NCBI GenBank assembly: GCA_945861275.1
Contig: CAMATZ010000015.1
Coordinates: 39,505-103,504, forward strand
Reading direction: 5' to 3'
Length of the DNA stretch: 64,000 nt
Origin: Bordetella parapertussis
Lineage (GTDB): Bacteria > Pseudomonadota > Gammaproteobacteria > Burkholderiales > SG8-41
A program made the position numbers and the translations under genes. The notes below the pieces were generated by a model. That model saw only the letters and a list, made by a program, of their open reading frames with translations. It ran no database searches and was not told where the DNA came from. This document shows, piece by piece, positions 27,958 through 34,958 of the stretch; the first letter of the stretch is position 1; each line of letters opens with the position of its first letter.

Positions 27958-28674
27958 TCAATCCTTTAGATGAAACGGATTGAAGTCAGTCTTGCGGTCG
28001 TAATAGTCTTCGTTTTCCGCGCGTTTTAACCAGTTTACGAGTTTGTAGGTGAACGGCGTGAATAGCACTTCGACGCTGACTTTCAGTACAAATTGCGCGA
28101 GCATGATGATCAGCAGCTTGTCGTCGGGAATTATCCCCGAGCCGTAAAACGCCAGCGGATAAAACAGCGCCGAATCCACCGCTTCGCCGGCAATGGTAGA
28201 GCCGATGGTGCGGCTCCACAGATGCTTGCCTTGGGTGATAATTTTCATTTTCGCCAGCACCAGCGAATTGACGAACTCACCGCAGAAATACGCGATCATC
28301 GACGCCAGCACGATACGCCAGGTGGAGCCAAACGCCACCTCGTACGCACCCTGATGTTTCCAGAATGGCGCGGGTGGCAGGGCGACCACTATGCTTGCCA
28401 TGATTGAGGCGAACGCCAGCGCGGCGAAGCCGCTCCAGATCACTTTGCGCGCACGCGAGTAGCCGTAGACTTCGGTGAGGATGTCGCCGAACACATATGA
28501 GATCGGAAAAAACAGCACCCCCGCGCCGAAGGTCAGCACGCCCCACACGGGCAAATCGATTTGCGCAATCTTCGCCGGACCGATCAGATTCGAGCAGATC
28601 AGCACCGTGACGAAAGCCACCATCACCAGGTTGAAGTAGCGGTACTCGCGCGCGGGCGTGGTTTGGGTGCTCAT
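27958..28674 (-). CDS. VUT/YhhQ family transporter (queuosine precursor transporter)
   Basis: The 238-residue membrane protein has six to seven hydrophobic segments and the family hallmarks YVFGDILTEVYGYSRARKVIW and ALFYPLAFYG. Members of the VUT group import 7-cyano-7-deazaguanine or the related 7-aminomethyl form for queuosine synthesis (YhhQ in E. coli); that role is known for relatives and inferred here. The C-terminus is basic and hydrophilic. It lies 19 bases after tRNA-Pro on the opposite strand and six bases from the stop of a Bug gene on its own strand. No queuosine riboswitch is apparent upstream. Confidence 0.88.
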   Translation of the reverse strand: MSTQTTPAREYRYFNLVMVAFVTVLICSNLIGPAKIAQIDLPVWGVLTFGAGVLFFPISYVFGDILTEVYGYSRARKVIWSGFAALAFASIMASIVVALPPAPFWKHQGAYEVAFGSTWRIVLASMIAYFCGEFVNSLVLAKMKIITQGKHLWSRTIGSTIAGEAVDSALFYPLAFYGSGIIPDDKLLIIMLAQFVLKVSVEVLFTPFTYKLVNWLKRAENEDYYDRKTDFNPFHLKD

Positions 28675-28680
28675 GGGTAA

Positions 28681-29679
28681 CTACTCCGCAGTGATGTTGT
28701 TATCGCGTATGACTTTGCTCCATTTTACTGATTCCGAGCGCAGCCATGCACCGAACTGCTGCGGCGAGCCACCGGCGATTTCGTAGCCGAGTGTGTTAAA
28801 GCGTTCCGTCACCTCGCCGTTCGCCAGTATTTTATTCACCTCGGTGTTCAGGCGCTGCACGATGGCGTGCGGTGTTGCTGCCGGCGCCAGCATGCCGACC
28901 CAGGACTGCGCTTCGAATTGCGGGTAGAACTCGCTGAGCGAAGGCACGCCGGGCGCAAGCGGGGAGCGCTGCCTGGAGCTGACTGCCAGCGCATGCAAAC
29001 GGCCGCTCTTGACGTGGCTTAACACCAGTCCCGCCGAGGCGATCATCACATCGACATGGCCGCCCAGCAAATCGTTGAGTGCCGGGGCGCCGCCCTTGAA
29101 GAAAATGGTGGTGCCGCCGAGGTCGCTGAGCGATTTGAATAACTCAACCGACAGCCGGCTCGAGGTGGCCGCGCCTGCGGTGGCGTAGCGGATGGCGCCC
29201 GGCCGGGCTTTGGCTGCGGCAACGAATTCAGCGAACGTTTTCACGCCGAGTTTCGGCGTTGCCACGAATATCTGCGGACCGCGTATCAGTAGCGAAATCG
29301 GCGCGAAGTCCTTCAGCGTGTCGTAGGGAATTTTGGTGAATACATAGGGATTGGACACAAAGCTGTCGAATACGGTAATCAGCGTGTAGCCGTCGGGTGT
29401 CGCCTTGGCGACAGTATCGGTGCCGATGATGCCGCCGGCGCCCGCGCGATTGTCGACCACCACGGATTGCCCCAGTGCTTCGGACAGGCGCGGTGTCAGC
29501 ACGCGGGCCGCGATGTCGGTTACGCCCGCTGCGGCGGCTGGCACCATCATGCGCAGCGGGCGCACAGGGTAGGCCTGTCCCCGGATCAAGTCCGGGGCAG
29601 GCTCTGAGCCCGTCGAAGTGGTTTGCGCCATGGCGGGCAGCGCAAGGCAGAGCGCGAGGGGCGCGATGGACAGCTTCAT
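28681..29679 (-). CDS. Bug/TctC solute-binding protein with repeat-derived insert
   Basis: The product (about 332 residues from the ATG at 29677-29679) has a signal peptide ending in PAMAQ and the Bug motifs RPLRMMVPAAAAGVTD, VVDNRAGAGGIIG and KATPDGYTL. Residues 23-35, between the cleavage site and the mature domain, are encoded by a palindrome-like stretch (CCCCGGATCAAGTCCGGGG) and read TGSEPAPDLIRGQ. Dispersed repeat DNA seems to have entered the reading frame. The five codons before the inserted bases are duplicated at 33.8 kb. The ligand is unknown, and no membrane subunits are near. It precedes the VUT gene by six bases and may share its transcript. Confidence 0.88.
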   Translation of the reverse strand: MKLSIAPLALCLALPAMAQTTSTGSEPAPDLIRGQAYPVRPLRMMVPAAAAGVTDIAARVLTPRLSEALGQSVVVDNRAGAGGIIGTDTVAKATPDGYTLITVFDSFVSNPYVFTKIPYDTLKDFAPISLLIRGPQIFVATPKLGVKTFAEFVAAAKARPGAIRYATAGAATSSRLSVELFKSLSDLGGTTIFFKGGAPALNDLLGGHVDVMIASAGLVLSHVKSGRLHALAVSSRQRSPLAPGVPSLSEFYPQFEAQSWVGMLAPAATPHAIVQRLNTEVNKILANGEVTERFNTLGYEIAGGSPQQFGAWLRSESVKWSKVIRDNNITAE

Positions 29680-29707
29680 GTTTGATTCAAAAAATGCAGG
29701 ACACTGA

Positions 29708-29851
29708 ATGGTAATTGGAAAAGCGGCGGCGGAAAACAACTATTCCCTGATCGGCAGTGAAGTGGTTGCGCAATCGGCGGCGGATGCTTATACGCTGATG
29801 ACCTCGTCACCCGAGTTGGGCACGCTTATCGAAGCGGATGTACGACATTGA
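29708..29851 (+). pseudogene. Remnant of a Bug solute-binding protein gene
   Basis: A 47-codon plus-strand frame reads NYSLIGSEVVAQSAADAYTL. This aligns with the conserved Bug stretch in which an IG.E.VA.AAPDGYTL motif follows the dinucleotide-like loop. Only that internal part remains, and it ends in a stop after DVRH. It begins 28 bases upstream of the intact Bug gene on the opposite strand, so it looks like decayed duplicate DNA, not a functional gene. Confidence 0.5.
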
Positions 29852-29937
29852 GTGCGACGCGCGTTTTGCCACCGTGGACACTGGGTTACCTTGTGCGGAT
29901 ATAATTTGTGCCGTGTTTAATTTGCGCATCGACCACC

Positions 29938-31251
29938 ATGTTTAAATACACGCGACTCCGCTTTGCCAAAATCGCGCTGGCAGTTTCCGTGTTGGCGGGC
30001 ATTTTTTCTTTCCTGCTCGCGCCTGCGCCGCGGGCACAGGGCCAGTCACCTGAGCAGTTTATCCGGTCGCTGGCTGCGGCTATCGATGAGGCCTCGCTGA
30101 CGCCGCGTGAGCGGCTCGGGCTGCGCTTGTTTTTCGACGCCAGCCTATCGGAACCTGCCGGTCAGGCGTGCGCCTCATGCCACGATCCCAGACGCGCGTT
30201 CACCGGCAACAACAGCACGATGATCGGAGTAGCGCTGGGCAGCCGGTCCGACCAGTTCGGCACCCGCGACGCGCCTACCGTGATGTACCTGGCCACTGCG
30301 CCGCGCTTTGGTAGCATCGAAAACGACGGCAAACCCGTTCCGGCGGGCGGTCTTTTTTGGGACGGCCGTGCCGACACGCTGGAAGAACAGGCCAGGCAGC
30401 CGTTTTTCAACCCGGTGGAAATGAATAACGCCGATACACCGGCGTTGATTTCCAAGGTCGCAAAGAGCACATACGCCAACGGCTTTCGCAAAGAGTGGGG
30501 CGAAAGTATTTTTGACGATCCCGAAGCGGCGCTCGACGCGGTGGCGGCCTCGATCGCCGCCTTTGAACGCACGAGCGTATTTCAGCCATTTACCTCGAAA
30601 TTTGATTTTGTGATGCGCGGAGAGGCGAAGTTCACTGCACAGGAGCAGCGCGGCTTGAGTCTTTTTACCATACGTCAAAAAGGCAATTGCGCGCAGTGCC
30701 ATAGCGTCGATGTCGCTTCACGCGACCCGCAGAAATCGCTATTTACTGACTTCAGTTATCGCGCGCTGGGGTTGCCGCGCAGTATGCGCATTCCGAAAAA
30801 TGCCGATCCGGCGTTTATTGACCTCGGGTTGTGCGAGCGCGTGCCGGTGTCGCTAGCGAAAGACCATAAGCACGGTAAGCCGCCGGCGGGCGTCACGCCG
30901 CTGCCGGGAATCACGCCGCTGCCGAACGACCCCGCAGCCTGCGGTCTGTTCAAAACGCCGACACTGCGTAATATCACATTGACCGCGCCGTACATGCACA
31001 ACGGCTTTTTCGACAATCTGCGCGACGCAGTAGAGTTCTACGCCACGCGCGATACCGATCCGGCGCGATGGTTTCCCGAGGGCAAAAAATTTAACGATCT
31101 GCCGGCCCAGTATCATGCCAATGTCGATGTCGACACGCCGCCCTATCAGCGCCGCCCGAATCAGCGCCCGCAACTCACTAACGAGGAAATCGACGACATT
31201 GAGGCGTTCCTGTACACGCTGACGGACGGCTACAAACCGGCGCGAAATTAG
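29938..31251 (+). CDS. Di-haem cytochrome c peroxidase (MauG/CcpA family)
   Basis: The 437-residue exported protein has an N-terminal hydrophobic segment (about 8-28) and two c-haem sites: CASCH at 78-82 and CAQCH at 251-255. That spacing fits the bacterial di-haem peroxidase and MauG family. FFDASLSEPAGQ and GGLFWDGRADTLEEQARQPFFNP are family signatures. Members reduce peroxide with electrons from small cytochromes or oxidise protein cofactors. Its neighbour is a PQQ alcohol dehydrogenase with a cytochrome c, so it may scavenge peroxide made there or share the electron pool. I chose the ATG at 29938, ten codons inside the open frame. Confidence 0.88.
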   Translation: MFKYTRLRFAKIALAVSVLAGIFSFLLAPAPRAQGQSPEQFIRSLAAAIDEASLTPRERLGLRLFFDASLSEPAGQACASCHDPRRAFTGNNSTMIGVALGSRSDQFGTRDAPTVMYLATAPRFGSIENDGKPVPAGGLFWDGRADTLEEQARQPFFNPVEMNNADTPALISKVAKSTYANGFRKEWGESIFDDPEAALDAVAASIAAFERTSVFQPFTSKFDFVMRGEAKFTAQEQRGLSLFTIRQKGNCAQCHSVDVASRDPQKSLFTDFSYRALGLPRSMRIPKNADPAFIDLGLCERVPVSLAKDHKHGKPPAGVTPLPGITPLPNDPAACGLFKTPTLRNITLTAPYMHNGFFDNLRDAVEFYATRDTDPARWFPEGKKFNDLPAQYHANVDVDTPPYQRRPNQRPQLTNEEIDDIEAFLYTLTDGYKPARN

Positions 31252-31487
31252 GGTGTTAGAGGGCGTGAGAGGCCAAAAGGCTGTGGGCCGAGTGGCCCTT
31301 ACTTGACCTTACAATTGGCCCTGTTCGGCACAATGAGTATTATCGGCTTGTTCAGCGTTGTGGACGGTCCGGAATCCTCGAGTTGCAGCCATGTTGTGAC
31401 CGCGTGCAGGTATTACGCCGCATTGACACACCCCGCGCAGCGCCGGATACTCTCCCTGTCTTATTTTCATACTTTACGGGGGATCGC
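31252..31487 (+). other. Intergenic gap upstream of the PQQ dehydrogenase
   Basis: I see no gene in this stretch. It is less GC-rich in its second half. I could not settle on a convincing promoter, so regulation of the PQQ gene is not readable here. Confidence 0.4.
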
Positions 31488-33164
31488 ATGAAAAGATCAT
31501 TATTTGGAGCGGCAGTGCTTGCTTTGTGCAGCACGCTTGCGCAGGCGCAAACACAGCAGGACCTCACTCGCGACGGCAACGGCGGCAGCACTGACAACGT
31601 GCTGACCTACGGCATGGGTTATCACCAGCAGCGTTTCAGCAAGCTGGATCAAATCAACAAGAACACGGTCAAACGATTGGTGCCGGTGTGGACCGCATCG
31701 CTCAATTCCGATACTGGCGAGCAAGGCCAGCCTATGGTGCATAACGGCGTGCTGTACGCAGCCAACGTGCGGCGGGTAGTAGCCATCGACGTGGGCACCG
31801 GCCGCCAGCTCTGGAACTACGATATCGTGTGGGCGCCCGAAGTCGCGCGCGTGGTGTGCTGCGGCCTGAACAACAAAGGCGTCGCGCTGTTTGACGGCAA
31901 AGTGTATGTGCCCTCGCTCGATGCGCACATCCACGCCATTGATGCCACGACCGGTAAGGGGGTGTGGAAAAGCAAGATCGCCGAGTGGAAAGAAGGCTAC
32001 TCCATCACCAGCGCGCCATCCGTGGTCAACGGCATCGTAATGAGCGGCATGACCGGCGGCGAATTCGGGGTACGCGGTTTTGTGGTGGGTCTGGATGCGC
32101 AGACTGGCAAGGAAGTGTGGCGCCGGCATACCACGCCCGACCCGACGGAAAAAGCGTACGCGACATGGCCGCAGGACGATTCCTACAAACGCGGCGGCGC
32201 TTCGACCTGGGTCACCGGCTCGTACGATCCGGAACTAGACCTCTCCTATTGGGGCACCAGCAACGGCGGCCCGTGGACGTGGAAAGCGCGTCCCGGCGAC
32301 AACCTGTGGGTGGCCTCCGTGATCGCAATTCGTCCGAAGACCGGCGAAATCGCGTGGCACTATCAGTGGACCCCCGCCGAAACTTACGACTACGACGGCA
32401 ATAACGAAAACGTGCTGGGCGAGCTCACCATTAACGGCCAGAAACGCAAAGTGCTGATGCACGCCGACCGCAACGGTTTGCTGTACGTGCTGGATCGCGC
32501 GACGGGGCAGGTGCTGGCTGGCAATCCGTACGTGACGACCAACTGGTCCACCGGGGTTGATCTGAAAACCGGACGTGTCGTGGAGACCGATGTTGCCAAG
32601 CGCCTGCGCGCTGGCGAGAAGGTCGAGCTGCAACCGCGCTGGACCGGCGGTAAGAACTGGTTCCCGATGTCGTTTAATCCCAATAGCGGCAAGCTCTACA
32701 TGTCGATGCTGGAAGAAACCGCCATCTATCAGCTGAATGCAGATCTCCCGGTGTACAAGCCCGGCGAGCGCTTCATTGGCGTGACCAACACCACCAAGGA
32801 ACGCAACAAGAACGACCCGTGGGGCTACTTCGGCGCCGTCAATCCGATGACTGGCAAGTCCGAGTGGCGCACGCCGCTGGTGGAATTCGCCAGTTGGTCG
32901 GGTACTATGGTCACCGCGGGCGGTCTGGTATTCGGTGGCGTGCCGACAGGTGAGTTTATGGCGATGGATGAAGCTACGGGTAAAATCCTGTGGCAGTTCA
33001 AAACGCCATCGGGCGTCAACTCGCAGCCGATCACCTACACCTACAAGGGCAAACAATACATTTCGGTATTGTCAGGTCTGGGTGGCGGCACCTCGTCGAA
33101 ACGCGAAACCGCTGGTAGGGTATTGCCGGGTGGCACGATATGGACGTTTGCGTTGATGGACTAG
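31488..33164 (+). CDS. PQQ-dependent alcohol dehydrogenase with lanthanide-type active site
   Basis: The 558-residue periplasmic quinoprotein has a signal peptide (ending AQAQ at 18-21) and an eight-bladed propeller fold with tryptophan-docking segments. It has the disulfide Cys124-Cys125 of methanol and ethanol dehydrogenases. Metal-ligand positions are Glu192 (GGEFGVRG) and Asn259 (GTSNGGPW). The catalytic base is Asp301. Two residues later lies Asp303 in the order YDYDGNNEN. In this family an Asp at that +2 position is the mark of lanthanide-dependent (XoxF/ExaF) enzymes, whereas calcium enzymes have Ala or Ser. The protein is shorter than MxaF. GGGGGA precedes the ATG by four bases. A cytochrome c gene follows after the terminator. 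Confidence 0.9.
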   Translation: MKRSLFGAAVLALCSTLAQAQTQQDLTRDGNGGSTDNVLTYGMGYHQQRFSKLDQINKNTVKRLVPVWTASLNSDTGEQGQPMVHNGVLYAANVRRVVAIDVGTGRQLWNYDIVWAPEVARVVCCGLNNKGVALFDGKVYVPSLDAHIHAIDATTGKGVWKSKIAEWKEGYSITSAPSVVNGIVMSGMTGGEFGVRGFVVGLDAQTGKEVWRRHTTPDPTEKAYATWPQDDSYKRGGASTWVTGSYDPELDLSYWGTSNGGPWTWKARPGDNLWVASVIAIRPKTGEIAWHYQWTPAETYDYDGNNENVLGELTINGQKRKVLMHADRNGLLYVLDRATGQVLAGNPYVTTNWSTGVDLKTGRVVETDVAKRLRAGEKVELQPRWTGGKNWFPMSFNPNSGKLYMSMLEETAIYQLNADLPVYKPGERFIGVTNTTKERNKNDPWGYFGAVNPMTGKSEWRTPLVEFASWSGTMVTAGGLVFGGVPTGEFMAMDEATGKILWQFKTPSGVNSQPITYTYKGKQYISVLSGLGGGTSSKRETAGRVLPGGTIWTFALMD

Positions 33165-33198
33165 GCGTCAACGATTCGCGCGAGACTGGCGTTACAGG

Positions 33199-33230
33199 AA
33201 TCCCACCGCTAAAAACGGTGGGATTTTTTT
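33199..33230 (+). terminator. Rho-independent terminator
   Basis: The ten-base stem AATCCCACCG / CGGTGGGATT encloses a seven-base loop and is followed by further T residues (33226-33230). It lies 35 bases after the PQQ dehydrogenase stop, so most transcripts should end before the cytochrome gene. Confidence 0.9.
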
Positions 33231-33265
33231 AACCCGAAAATAATTTGCATAACCTATTCAGCTAC

Positions 33266-33580
33266 ATGAATAATATTAATTTGCTGGGCGGCGCTCTGGC
33301 AGTGCTGGTGTGGTGTGGCGCGCAGGCGCAGGAATTTCCAGCGGAACAAATCAAGCTGGGATCCGACACTTACGCACGGCATTGCTCGCCATGCCACGGC
33401 GTACGTATGAAAAATCCTGAAGGCTCGTTTGATTTACCGACGTTCCCCAAAGACGCGCCGGAGCGTTTTAAAACGTCCGTGAGTAAAGGCAAAAGCAGCA
33501 TGCCGCCGTGGGAAGGCTTGCTCAAGTCAGAAGAAATCGATGCACTGTGGGCGTATGTTGTGGCGGGCGAAAAAAACTGA
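33266..33580 (+). CDS. Class I cytochrome c (probable electron acceptor of the PQQ dehydrogenase)
   Basis: The 104-residue protein has a signal peptide (about 1-21, GALAVLVWCGAQAQ) and one haem site, Cys40-x-x-Cys43-His44 (CSPCH). A likely axial Met lies in KSSMPPWEG. Its size and position directly downstream of the PQQ dehydrogenase suggest an XoxG/CytcL-like role in taking electrons from the reduced PQQ, as known for these systems. The terminator at 33199-33230 lies between the genes, so the cytochrome may have its own promoter or rely on read-through. I chose the ATG at 33266-33268, seven codons inside an open frame starting with TTG. Confidence 0.88.
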   Translation: MNNINLLGGALAVLVWCGAQAQEFPAEQIKLGSDTYARHCSPCHGVRMKNPEGSFDLPTFPKDAPERFKTSVSKGKSSMPPWEGLLKSEEIDALWAYVVAGEKN

Positions 33581-33663
33581 ATTGGCTATCCACGTAGCCT
33601 GATAAGGGGTTGCCGCGTTATCCGTCTCATCCTATTGCACTGGCCACAACGAGCCGCCCCGGC

Positions 33664-33819
33664 TTAGCGGGCGAACTGTGCTAGTGGATCATTGCTTGCC
33701 GTGGCCAGCGCGCTTTCGGGTATTACTCTCAACCAGGCCTGTCCTGAGCCCGTCGAAGTGGTCTGGGCCATGGCGGGAAGCGCAAGGCAAAGCGCGAGAG
33801 GCACGATGGACCGTTTCAT
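33664..33819 (-). pseudogene. Duplicated signal-peptide fragment of the Bug gene at 28.7 kb
   Basis: The minus-strand frame begins MKRSIVPLALCLALPAMAQTTSTGS, almost identical to the 28681-29679 gene, including the five codons downstream of the cleavage site. It then changes to unrelated codons (GQAWLRVIPESALATASN) and stops. The similarity extends about 20 bases upstream of the ATG. It looks like a broken duplicate of the 5' end, not an expressed transporter gene. Confidence 0.65.
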
Positions 33820-33849
33820 GTTTGAATCAAAAAATGCGGGACACTGAGG

Positions 33850-33899
33850 AGTGAAACGTGAAGAGTGAAGAGTGAACCGTGGGCGGGTCACGTTTCACT
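33850..33899. repeat. Inverted repeat AGTGAAACGTGA / TCACGTTTCACT
   Basis: The two 12-base arms at 33850-33861 and 33888-33899 are perfect complements and enclose short direct repeats of GAAGAGTGA. Similar GTGAAACGTGA elements are dispersed in proteobacteria. Confidence 0.7.
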
Positions 33900-33909
33900 T
33901 TTAGTAACC

Positions 33910-34066
33910 TGTAGGGTGTGCACCGCGCACCGTTTTCACCTCCGATTCGCCCGCTATCAGGCTCTTCGACGAGCGGGAGGCTTCGTCGATAGCGAGACAG
34001 CGGCGACGTTGGCACGAGCGGCTGTCCGCGTGGGCACGCTGGGCTTTGCCTACCCTACGCTTGGTT
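33910..34066. repeat. Repeat-rich stretch bounded by GTAGGGT boxes
   Basis: The segment starts GTAGGGTGTGCACCGCGCACC and ends with CCTACCCTACGC, so the ends are inverted. A GTAGGGTGxGCAxxGCxCACC unit is common in repeat DNA of many proteobacteria. No gene is visible inside it. Confidence 0.55.
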
Positions 34067-34246
34067 GCCTCTTTTCGCTGATTTTGTCGATTTCATCATT
34101 CCTGCTTTTGCCAGCTTGTTTGCTGCGTTCATCCGGGCTATCGCTTGCACGCGTTGCTCCCACGTCTGGCTGCGCTGTGCGGCGCGAAACGATGCTTTCG
34201 CTGCAATGATGTGGGCGGCTTTGCGCTGATCAAGGTCGGATTCCAT
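34055..34246 (-). CDS. Small protein downstream of nucleotidyltransferase
   Basis: This 63-residue basic protein (from the ATG at 34244-34246) is largely helical: MESDLDQRKAAHIIAAKASF, RAAQRSQTWEQRVQAIARMN and a lysine-rich end. I do not recognise it. Its ATG lies one base after the stop of the nucleotidyltransferase gene, so the two are translationally coupled. Such spacing is common in toxin-antitoxin style pairs. Whether it is a regulator, antitoxin or neither cannot be told. No signal peptide is present. Confidence 0.5.
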   Translation of the reverse strand: MESDLDQRKAAHIIAAKASFRAAQRSQTWEQRVQAIARMNAANKLAKAGMMKSTKSAKRGNQA

Positions 34247-34247
34247 G

Positions 34248-34760
34248 TCATTGTCCCTCGATAATGGATTGCGCACGCGCTAGTCTTTCGGTTAGTTCGT
34301 GTCGTTGCAGGATGCTACCCAATAGACCCAGATCGACCGCATTCTGTTCCAGAAACATCGCGACTCGCAGATAATCCTTTGTGCGACCCGTTTTGAGCGC
34401 CACCGCACAAAGGTGCTCGGCAGTGAAGACACGGGTTGGAATGCCATCGTACTCGGTTTCGACTGCCATTCGAATCGCCTCACGTACCAGGTCATTAGTA
34501 TCAGGTAATATCTGAAGCGGCCACTCGGCGAACCGAACGTATTCGCGCTCGATGGAGCCACCCAGCGCCACCAGAGCGTCGTAAACGGGTGTCAAACTCA
34601 GCAGGCCGCTCGCGGACGGCGCGAGAAATACAAATACGTCGATGTCTTCGGTTTGCGTCGCTTCGATGTAGAACGACGCGCCAATGGCGCCGCCGATCGC
34701 ATACCGTTCTATGACGTGGCACGCGACGAGTTGGTTTAGTGCGCGAAGGGCGGCTTGCAT
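34248..34760 (-). CDS. Nucleotidyltransferase-fold protein
   Basis: The 170-residue protein has the nucleotidyltransferase core seen in AbiEii-like, MNT and related enzymes. A glycine-rich loop (YAIGGAIGASFYIEA) is followed by the acidic pair in TEDIDVFVFL, as in the GGxxx...DxD motif. A downstream helical domain follows with a RVFTAEHLCAVALKTGRTKDY segment that resembles other stand-alone relatives. It could transfer a nucleotide to a tRNA, protein or small molecule. The next gene begins one base after its stop. I chose the ATG at 34758-34760. I cannot say whether it is a toxin. Confidence 0.7.
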   Translation of the reverse strand: MQAALRALNQLVACHVIERYAIGGAIGASFYIEATQTEDIDVFVFLAPSASGLLSLTPVYDALVALGGSIEREYVRFAEWPLQILPDTNDLVREAIRMAVETEYDGIPTRVFTAEHLCAVALKTGRTKDYLRVAMFLEQNAVDLGLLGSILQRHELTERLARAQSIIEGQ

Positions 34761-34958
34761 GTTCGTACTATCGCACAAGTTCCTGAATCAAAACAACAGC
34801 CCGGTAAGGTTGCCCTTTAAGGAAACGCCGATTTATGCTGTATGAAGATTAAAAGCGAAATGCTTTTCTCCGCAAACGGGGCGAGGGGGCGAAATGAATC
34901 GATGTGTCAGTAAAAATTGGATTAAATCCGCGCGCCCGTGTAGATCTTCAGAAGTACC
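34761..34958 (-). other. Non-coding gap between the nucleotidyltransferase and the Mo-hydroxylase gene
   Basis: No gene is visible. The motif TTAAATCCGCGC occurs at 34922-34933 and again at 34959-34970, the second time at the stop codon of the next gene, so a short duplication of that gene's end may have occurred. Confidence 0.4.
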
